Positions 1 through 4,449 of a DNA stretch of 6,021 nt are shown here, in pieces; positions within the stretch are counted from its first letter, which is position 1, and every line of letters begins with the position of its first letter. Location of the stretch: NCBI GenBank assembly GCA_017632825.1, contig JAGBQP010000136.1, positions 1 through 6,021 on the forward strand, given 5' to 3'. The DNA comes from Prevotella sp. (lineage in GTDB: Bacteria; Bacteroidota; Bacteroidia; Bacteroidales; Bacteroidaceae). Position numbers and translations under genes: made by a program. Below the pieces are notes generated by a model that saw nothing but the letters and a program-made list of their open reading frames with translations, made no database searches and was not told the DNA's origin.

Positions 1-150
1 CACATAATTCGTGTCAACCCCATGAACGACAGACCTGTTCAAAAAAGCCTTAGCCTTCGTAAGCAGGTTGCTTTTATCGTTTTCAGTTTGCGCCGCCCCA
101 ATGGCTGCAACCATTATCAGACAAAGGCCGGCAACGATTTTCTTGTTCAT
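1..150 (-). CDS. Exported protein, N-terminal fragment (possible DUF4421 family); runs off left edge
   Basis: On the minus strand an ATG at 148-150 opens a frame that is uninterrupted for 50 codons to the window edge. Residues 1-20 read MNKKIVAGLCLIMVAAIGAA: a short positive start, a hydrophobic core and small residues, so a Sec signal peptide with cleavage likely around A19-A20. There is no lipobox cysteine, so the product is probably periplasmic or outer-membrane. After it comes a polar helix (NLLTKAKAFLNR) and then GVDTNYV at the end of the visible part. That 'hydrophobic helix then VDxxYV' start resembles Bacteroidota DUF4421 proteins as I remember them, but too little is visible to be sure. 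Just upstream, minus-strand AGGAAAT and AGGTGA precede the ATG and could help ribosome binding. The gene is divergent from the kinase fragment at 230. The plus-strand reading across the same bases is its shadow. Confidence 0.7.
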   Translation of the reverse strand, partial: MNKKIVAGLCLIMVAAIGAAQTENDKSNLLTKAKAFLNRSVVHGVDTNYV

Positions 151-187
151 CACTTTTCACCTAATTTCCTTTCAAGCCTGTGTTACG

Positions 188-230
188 TTGGGGCCAGGAC
201 AATCTGTGACACATAGTATCCTGACCCCAA
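188..230. repeat. 43-bp interrupted palindrome in the divergent intergenic gap
   Basis: The arms TTGGGGCCAGGA (188-199) and TCCTGACCCCAA (219-230) are reverse complements with one mismatch in 12. The symmetry continues inside: TGTG-A-CACA at 205-213 shares the same centre, base 209, so about 17 of 21 base pairs match. The right arm ends on the first base of the kinase-fragment start codon. It could be an operator for the divergent genes, a REP-like or insertion-sequence remnant (GGGGTCAGGA-type arms recall RAYT-associated hairpins), or a folded RNA leader. There is no T tract, so a terminator is unlikely. Confidence 0.7.
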
Positions 231-658
231 TGAGACATGTGGTTCACGAAGCCATCAGTTATATTACATTGCTCTATCCCGAACTCAATATCCACACAAA
301 GAGCGATGTGGCCGATGACTTCTGCATCCACACCAGCCAAGTCTACCTCTTGCGCAGTCTGAGCGAACTACTCTATAACTCAGCCAAGTATTCCGATGGC
401 AAGAACGTCTCGCTCAACGTCAGCCTTTCATCTACCAACACCATCCGTTTTATTGTTGAAAATACAGGAAATACTATTGCCGAAACCGACCGCGACCTCA
501 TTTTCAAGTTCTTCACCAAGGTCAATGACCTCTCCGAAGGTTTGGGTCTCGGACTTCCCCTTGCCAAACGTCATGCCCAAAACCTGGGTGGTGACCTCAC
601 GCTTGATGTCAACTATCACGACGGATGTCGCTTTATCATCGAGCTTCCTGTAGTCTAA
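230..658 (+). CDS. Sensor histidine kinase C-terminal fragment (HATPase_c domain only)
   Basis: The 142-residue product is almost entirely the ATP-binding (CA) domain of a histidine kinase. It shows the N box (E46-LLYN50-SAKYS), a G1-like box (VENTGNTI, 76-83), an F box (IFKFFTK, 91-97) and a G2 box (EGLGLGLPLAKRH, 103-115), closing with GGDLTLD...YHDGCRFIIELP, an ending common in Bacteroidota kinases. The DHp helices with the phosphoacceptor histidine and any sensor domain are absent, so it cannot be a complete kinase. In G1 the usual aspartate is N78 and the second glycine is T82; I recall N in some Bacteroidota kinases, so this alone does not prove decay. I chose the ATG at 230 because homology begins there: the frame is open back to an ATG at 68, but that stretch is antisense to the signal peptide of the divergent gene. 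There is no Shine-Dalgarno, and the start sits in a palindrome arm. Probably a 5'-deleted remnant; a stand-alone HATPase protein is the alternative. Confidence 0.72.
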   Translation: MRHVVHEAISYITLLYPELNIHTKSDVADDFCIHTSQVYLLRSLSELLYNSAKYSDGKNVSLNVSLSSTNTIRFIVENTGNTIAETDRDLIFKFFTKVNDLSEGLGLGLPLAKRHAQNLGGDLTLDVNYHDGCRFIIELPVV

Positions 659-714
659 TCCCCTACTACAACTGCCTTATTTTTCTATATCGTTGTTTCT
701 CTGTATTATATAAA

Positions 715-749
715 AAAGCGACGCAACTGAAAAACAGATGCGTCGCTTT
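715..749 (-). terminator. Rho-independent terminator of rpsJ
   Basis: The arms AAAGCGACGCA (715-725) and TGCGTCGCTTT (739-749) are a perfect 11-bp inverted repeat. Inside, after one A/A mismatch, CTG (727-729) pairs with CAG (735-737) around an AAAAA loop. Read on the minus strand, the hairpin begins 20 bases after the rpsJ stop codon and is followed by a T-rich run ending in TTTTTTATATAA, as expected for intrinsic termination. It lies in the gap between the convergent kinase fragment and rpsJ and could also stop weak plus-strand transcription. Confidence 0.88.
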
Positions 750-769
750 ATGAAAGTACATCAAATATA

Positions 770-1075
770 CTATACCTTGATCTCAACCTCAACACCACTG
801 GGGAGTTCGAGCTTCATCAGGGCGTCAACGGTCTTGGCCGTTGAGCTGTAGATGTCAATCAGACGCTTGTAGTCTGACAGCTGGAACTGCTCACGAGCCT
901 TCTTGTTGACGAAGGTCGAGCGGTTGACGGTGTAGATACGCTTGTGGGTGGGAAGAGGGATAGGACCGCTGATGATGGCACCAGTAGCCTTAACGGCCTT
1001 CACAATCTTCTCGGCTGACTTGTCGACCAACTTGTGGTCGTAGCTCTTCAGCTTAATACGAATTTTCTGACTCAT
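770..1075 (-). CDS. rpsJ: 30S ribosomal protein S10 (NusE)
   Basis: The 101-residue protein is a full-length S10, from [18 protein letters not shown] to [13 protein letters not shown]. It contains the signature stretch [28 protein letters not shown] (about residues 37-64) that forms the long loop contacting 16S rRNA, and the C-terminal [19 protein letters not shown] typical of the family. S10 is part of the 30S head and, as NusE, pairs with NusB in transcription antitermination. The ATG at 1073-1075 follows an A-rich leader (AAACAACA directly before it) without a Shine-Dalgarno, normal for highly expressed Bacteroidota genes. A strong promoter lies at 1169-1200 and a strong terminator at 715-749, so it appears monocistronic. 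That is unusual: the common bacterial arrangement has rpsJ in front of rplC, often after fusA, and neither is here. The sequence looks intact and conserved, so it is either the relocated sole copy or a second copy. Confidence 0.97.
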   Translation of the reverse strand: MSQKIRIKLKSYDHKLVDKSAEKIVKAVKATGAIISGPIPLPTHKRIYTVNRSTFVNKKAREQFQLSDYKRLIDIYSSTAKTVDALMKLELPSGVEVEIKV

Positions 1076-1076
1076 T

Positions 1077-1104
1077 GTTGTTTAATGTTTGTTGTTTAAT
1101 GTTT
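1077..1104. repeat. Two tandem 14-bp repeats in the rpsJ leader
   Basis: The unit GTTGTTTAATGTTT occurs twice without mismatch (1077-1090 and 1091-1104), followed by a related partial copy (ATTGTTTGTTG, 1105-1115). On the minus strand this gives an A-rich, C-containing, nearly G-free leader with the unit AAACATTAAACAAC ending right at the rpsJ start codon. Such unstructured A-rich leaders suit translation initiation without Shine-Dalgarno pairing in Bacteroidota. The repeats may simply reflect slippage. Confidence 0.75.
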
Positions 1105-1168
1105 ATTGTTTGTTGCTGCCGCTAAAGAGTCATTTGCTCAACGACAGTGCTTTTTACTTTTCGGGCTG

Positions 1169-1200
1169 CAAAGGTACGCATTTTTTTTCTAACAGCCAAA
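1169..1200 (-). promoter_or_regulatory. Bacteroidota-type promoter of rpsJ
   Basis: On the minus strand a -33 TTTG (1197-1200) and a -7 TACCTTTG (1169-1176) are separated by exactly 20 bases (1177-1196), which contain an A8 run. This matches the Bacteroidota primary sigma consensus TTTG...TAnnTTTG in both sequence and spacing. Transcription would begin near 1160-1165, giving a leader of roughly 85-90 nucleotides before rpsJ. Confidence 0.85.
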
Positions 1201-1371
1201 CTTTTCTCGCGATTTTTTTTGAAAAGGAACTAAACCGGGAAGCAAGAATGGGACGCAAGAAGTCAGAGTTACGAAAAAGCGGGCGAACCGCCAAACGATT
1301 CGCCCGAATTTTCATGTAAATGATATTACAAGGTTATACCAAAATGCAGTATGAGTTGAAACGCTCCGAGT
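1201..1371. other. Non-coding gap between the lipoprotein operon and the rpsJ promoter
   Basis: Apart from the hairpin at 1280-1306 and the 3' end of the lipoprotein transcript, I see no convincing gene here. A plus-strand frame spanning 1089-1319, and within it a 23-codon piece starting at 1248 (MGRKKSELRKSGRTAK...), is open but overlaps the rpsJ promoter and the terminator stem and looks like chance. Together with the rpsJ leader and promoter, the gene-free stretch 1076-1371 is accounted for. Confidence 0.6.
1280..1306 (-). terminator. Hairpin terminator of the lipoprotein operon
   Basis: The arms CGGGCGAA (1280-1287) and TTCGCCCG (1299-1306) are a perfect 8-bp inverted repeat with an 11-base loop. 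On the minus strand the stem is followed by G and five T's (1274-1278), and the hairpin lies about 65 bases after the stop of the 1372-1821 gene. On the plus strand a shorter T run follows (AATTTTC), so it might work both ways. A second, weaker 7-bp hairpin (AGTATGA 1348-1354 with TCATACT 1372-1378) overlaps the stop codon of that gene. Confidence 0.72.
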
Positions 1372-1821
1372 TCATACTTTCTTGAACTTCACCTCATACT
1401 TGATAAGGCCTTCGATATCAAGGATTAATTCCAGTCTGGTTGATGTCAAGCTCTTGATGTTCATGAATGTGACGACAGCTTCGCCTTCTTCTAATTCGTC
1501 AGATACCATTCTCAAGACATTTCCATTTACACTCCATTTGCCCGTATCGTTTCGGGTTTTGTATGTGCCATCCGCATTGAAGGTAACACGATCGCCTACT
1601 TTCAGACCGTCCTCTTGAATAATATCCTCAATTTCAAATCCGGCGATTTCGTCACCCGCCTTATAGGGAGTCGAGAAATTACTTGAGGTAATTTCCCAGG
1701 TTCCGACAATCGTTGTTTCCCCTGGGATTTCATCATCATCATCGTCTCCGCACGATACGGCAACAAAGCTGAAAACAGCCATCAGGGCAAAAGCCCAAAT
1801 TGACAAATACTTTTTCATCAT
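1372..1821 (-). CDS. Lipocalin-like lipoprotein, probably surface-exposed
   Basis: The 149-residue product starts with a lipoprotein signal peptide: MMKKY, a hydrophobic stretch (6-20) and the lipobox AVSC with lipidated C24. GDDDDDE follows directly (25-31); acidic residues just after the cysteine act as a surface export signal in Bacteroidota, so an outer-leaflet location is likely. The mature part has the pattern of small lipocalin-like beta-barrels of this phylum: VGTWEI (39-44), then VTFNADGTYKT (79-89), then GKWSVNGNVLRM (94-105), and strands to the end (LELILD, KYEVKFKKV). Such proteins may bind small hydrophobic ligands, but the ligand is unknown. It begins 18 bases after the stop of the metalloprotease-like lipoprotein, with an A-rich leader and no Shine-Dalgarno, so it is the second gene of that operon. 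The second ATG (residue 2) is an equally possible start. Confidence 0.88.
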   Translation of the reverse strand: MMKKYLSIWAFALMAVFSFVAVSCGDDDDDEIPGETTIVGTWEITSSNFSTPYKAGDEIAGFEIEDIIQEDGLKVGDRVTFNADGTYKTRNDTGKWSVNGNVLRMVSDELEEGEAVVTFMNIKSLTSTRLELILDIEGLIKYEVKFKKV

Positions 1822-1839
1822 TTTTTTACTTTTTGTTGG

Positions 1840-4293
1840 TTAATAATATTTGTGAAACTCATAATATGCTTCTACATTAATCATTGCATCTTTGAAAACT
1901 ACATTGCTCTTGTTGGAATCTATATATGTAATCGTCACGTCAGAAAGCTGGGTATGAGAATTGTACCACGATAAGTACCGGTTGCCGTAATTGTCTTCAT
2001 CATAATAATCGTATTCTATTCCTGAACTGTTATTCCCTATTCTGAAGGACACCATTTGGTGTTGGTTTTTTCCACCATGTACGTATTCAGCGTCATCACT
2101 GACAGGAATCGCACTGAACTCCATGTCTTTGATGTCACTCATCTTTATCATGTTGAACCAGTCTCTTCCTTCGTCCTTATAAGAGAACCTCAGACTGTAC
2201 TGTATTCCATTAATTTCGTTCTGAGCTGTGACGGTATATGAGTTATTTCCCATTTTCGTCGTTTTAAACTGTTCAGGCAGGAAGAAAATGTTGCAACCAT
2301 ATCCTCCTTCCTCAGTCCTTGTTTCTTTTTTTGTGGTATATGTATAAGTATAATCTATGGAAGTCACGAAGTGTATACGCTCAAACGTAGTGTCTTTTTT
2401 CTTCGCATCTCTCAACTCAACGCTTGTTTCTGTTTTATATGCATAGTCAGCATGTTTAAAATCAATACCAACGTTTTTATCACTGACGGTCAGTAGGAAG
2501 AATACAGTTTTGTTTTTATTTCTTTTTTGTAATTCTGCGAGGAATTCGCCGGAAACAGTTATGGAGTCGGTATTAAGATCAATCTTCTTGGAATATTGCA
2601 GATTCTTTTCTCCGTCATTATAGAGGAGAAAAGTTTTATAACCATAATTCTGCTTGATGACCATCTCTTTTTCCTTAAGTATGTCTTCTGTGAAGCTGAT
2701 TGGGTCTATTTGGAAGAGCATTCCCTCGCATCCATAGGGATACACCGTTCCTTTAAGGTTTAATGTACTGTTCTTTTCACTCAGTTTTTCTACTGTTACC
2801 TTTTTTTTACCTGGCAGTTTGGAAAAATTAAAATCATCCATCAAATCTCCTTTCCACAGAGCGAGATAGTAGTCACTGACATTATCATTATGATCATCTC
2901 TGTCGTTGAAGAAATGCTCTTTGAATGTTTCGTTATACCATTCATTCAGGATATCTATCAAGCAATATCCGTTACTGACTTTTTTCCAGTGTTTGTTGTA
3001 GAGGCTTGCGACTGATTTGTCAGTGAACCCACGGGAATAGTTCTTTTTAATCATATAGTAAAGCAACGGCCCCATAGCATACCCCATCTCGGCATAAGTG
3101 CTTGGATTCAAGTTAAGCGATGATTCTCCATCAAATTTTAAAACGTAATAGAGCCATTGGACATCTTCGTTAAAACGTGGAATGCCGACTCTGAAATTAT
3201 TGCCGAATGTATTGACCAATCCCCCCTCAGTTAATTGAAATTGGCCGTTAGGAGTGCCATCGACAAATTTCTCTATCCAGTTACTTCCCATTTCGAACAT
3301 GGCGTTGTTATCCATCGAAGGTCTGAAAGCTTGTGACGGGTCTAAATAGCTTTGATAGTTGTGAAACGTCTCATGGATGATGGTTTGCATGATTGTTGCG
3401 TCCTCGCCTACCCAACCTACCATCTCATCCGAGAGGTAGATACCATCATAGTCTCTACCTCTTAACCCTTTTTCATAAGATCCATAACTACTATAGAATT
3501 TATTATGATGAATGTAGTAATGGAGAGCATAATCCTTGGGCTTTGCAATGCCTAAGTCGTTAATTTCCTCGATAGCCCACTCGATATAAGATTTAATGGT
3601 CGGCAGTTTTTTCGTCATTTCTTTGTATGCATCCGATGAATGCGACCAGTAGTTAATCTGTAAGGTCCATTTGACACTGTCTATCTCTCCTTCCAAATAG
3701 TCAGCAGCATCAGAGGCTCTTGTCAACTGTCTTGTACCGTCAATGTCAATAAATGGATTTCTGCACAGACCGATCGTTAAGTTGGCAAGATTTTCGTCTT
3801 CCGCTTCGTTGAGAGTTGGAATGCTGGCTGTATACACGCCGTTGGCGTATTTTGTCTCTATGGCGGATTCGTTCGTGACATTGCTACATTGTGATATGCT
3901 GTATCCAGGGAACTGCATCACAAACTCTGCCCGGCCGTCATCCGTCTCTTTGGCCTTCATTTTCACAGTAATGGGCTTGTTGGTCGCATTGGTCACCGTC
4001 ACTTGGTAGAATGGTGAGACCTCGCATTCTCCTCCGACGCTTCCTTTCTTTACCTCTGTAATAGCCACTTTGGTATCGGCGTCAAAGGTACCGGCGGGGA
4101 AAGTGAGAGCGATGTCACCTTTCTCTATGGTACCTCCTTTGGCGGGGACGGTCTGCCAGTCGCCCGGATTAACGGGAGTGACAGGTGTGTCGGGTTTGCT
4201 GAGTTCCTCATCGTTATTCGACTCACCACAGGCTCCCATCATCAGAGCCAGAACTGGCAACAGCAGCCAGTAATAGATGTTTTTTCTGTTCAT
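1840..4293 (-). CDS. Large lipoprotein with ZU5-like domain and HEXXH zinc-metalloprotease motif
   Basis: The 817-residue product has a lipoprotein signal (MNRKNIYYW, hydrophobic 9-19, lipobox MGAC, C22) followed by GESNNDEE, acidic as in surface-exported Bacteroidota lipoproteins, and a Pro/Thr linker (33-43). Residues about 50-115 (AKGGTIEKGDIALTFPAGTFDADTKVAITEV...) read like a ZU5-type beta domain. A mainly helical region from about 205 to 480 contains IIHETFHNYQSY with H307-E308-xx-H311, the zinc and catalytic signature. E334 or E341 in MFEMGSNWIEKF, 23-30 residues later, is placed to be the third ligand of a gluzincin. The C-terminal 330 residues are beta-rich, with many Tyr/Asn/Lys, and I do not recognise them. 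It is probably a surface or envelope protease; substrate unknown. It is first in an operon with the lipocalin-like gene, behind a TATATTTG promoter. The first 250 bases are about 52% G+C in the line I counted, against 37-43% further on. ATG at 4291-4293 was chosen because the signal peptide starts there. Confidence 0.85.
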   Translation of the reverse strand: MNRKNIYYWLLLPVLALMMGACGESNNDEELSKPDTPVTPVNPGDWQTVPAKGGTIEKGDIALTFPAGTFDADTKVAITEVKKGSVGGECEVSPFYQVTVTNATNKPITVKMKAKETDDGRAEFVMQFPGYSISQCSNVTNESAIETKYANGVYTASIPTLNEAEDENLANLTIGLCRNPFIDIDGTRQLTRASDAADYLEGEIDSVKWTLQINYWSHSSDAYKEMTKKLPTIKSYIEWAIEEINDLGIAKPKDYALHYYIHHNKFYSSYGSYEKGLRGRDYDGIYLSDEMVGWVGEDATIMQTIIHETFHNYQSYLDPSQAFRPSMDNNAMFEMGSNWIEKFVDGTPNGQFQLTEGGLVNTFGNNFRVGIPRFNEDVQWLYYVLKFDGESSLNLNPSTYAEMGYAMGPLLYYMIKKNYSRGFTDKSVASLYNKHWKKVSNGYCLIDILNEWYNETFKEHFFNDRDDHNDNVSDYYLALWKGDLMDDFNFSKLPGKKKVTVEKLSEKNSTLNLKGTVYPYGCEGMLFQIDPISFTEDILKEKEMVIKQNYGYKTFLLYNDGEKNLQYSKKIDLNTDSITVSGEFLAELQKRNKNKTVFFLLTVSDKNVGIDFKHADYAYKTETSVELRDAKKKDTTFERIHFVTSIDYTYTYTTKKETRTEEGGYGCNIFFLPEQFKTTKMGNNSYTVTAQNEINGIQYSLRFSYKDEGRDWFNMIKMSDIKDMEFSAIPVSDDAEYVHGGKNQHQMVSFRIGNNSSGIEYDYYDEDNYGNRYLSWYNSHTQLSDVTITYIDSNKSNVVFKDAMINVEAYYEFHKYY

Positions 4294-4319
4294 AGTCAGT
4301 AATCTTTAAAAACTATTGG

Positions 4320-4327
4320 CAAATATA
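4320..4327 (-). promoter_or_regulatory. -7 promoter element of the lipoprotein operon
   Basis: On the minus strand TATATTTG (4320-4327) fits TAnnTTTG exactly and lies 26 bases before the start codon, so the leader would be about 20 nucleotides. At the expected 19-21 base distance upstream there is no TTTG; the nearest one is 25 bases away, inside a GACTGCCAAA repeat (minus strand TTTGGCAGTC). A good -7 with a poor -33 suggests an activator-dependent promoter. Confidence 0.7.
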
Positions 4328-4346
4328 GGAATTTTACTCGAAAAAG

Positions 4347-4377
4347 GACTGCCAAATACGGAAAATCGACTGCCAAA
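4347..4377 (-). promoter_or_regulatory. Candidate AraC-type operator: two direct repeats 21 bp apart
   Basis: GACTGCCAAA occurs at 4347-4356 and 4368-4377, the same orientation, with start-to-start spacing of exactly 21 bp, two turns of the DNA helix. Read with the operon, the copies are TTTGGCAGTC and the nearer one abuts or overlaps where the -33 box should be. AraC-family regulators typically bind such direct half-sites (AraC on araI1-araI2 also uses 21 bp) next to or over the -35 region. The regulator gene ends just upstream at 4444, making its own AraC domain the natural candidate to bind; this is inference. Confidence 0.65.
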
Positions 4378-4398
4378 ACGTTTTTTGGCAGTCGATTT
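4363..4398. repeat. Perfect 16-bp inverted repeat (operator arm or terminator hairpin)
   Basis: The arms AAATCGACTGCCAAAA (4363-4378) and TTTTGGCAGTCGATTT (4383-4398) are perfect reverse complements around the loop CGTT. The right arm carries a third, inverted copy of the GACTGCCAAA unit (4384-4393). On the minus strand it lies about 45 bases past the regulator stop and is followed only by TCC after the TTT of the stem, a weak tail. It may therefore be a terminator for the regulator gene, a DNA operator, or both. Confidence 0.8.
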
Positions 4399-4415
4399 GC
4401 AGGGTAATGGGCTTT

Positions 4416-4449
4416 TTCATTCACCCATTTAGCCGATATTCATTCACCC
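4416..4449. repeat. Direct repeat TTCATTCACCC, two copies 23 bp apart
   Basis: TTCATTCACCC is found at 4416-4426 and 4439-4449. The second copy overlaps the last codons and stop of the regulator gene (minus strand GGGTGAATGAA, where TGA is the stop). It may be a small duplication at the gene end or an additional protein-binding repeat. I cannot tell which. Confidence 0.6.

Noticed and set aside
22..216. Plus-strand 64-codon frame
   Set aside because: No recognisable domain; overlaps the divergent minus-strand gene and the palindrome, and its composition fits a shadow frame.
68..229. N-terminal extension of the kinase frame from an ATG at 68
   Set aside because: The stretch is antisense to the signal peptide of the minus-strand gene at 1-150 and shows no kinase-like sequence; similarity starts around 230.
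373..653. Alternative frames on both strands within the kinase fragment
   Set aside because: Shadows of the frame that carries the HATPase motifs.
1089..1319. Plus-strand 76-codon frame, with a basic peptide from 1248 (MGRKKSELRKSGR...)
   Set aside because: It covers the rpsJ leader and promoter and ends in the terminator stem; no plus-strand promoter and no familiar sequence.
1382..4273. Plus-strand frames of 61-88 codons inside the lipoprotein genes
   Set aside because: All lie opposite well-supported lipoprotein coding sequence and show no protein-like motifs of their own.
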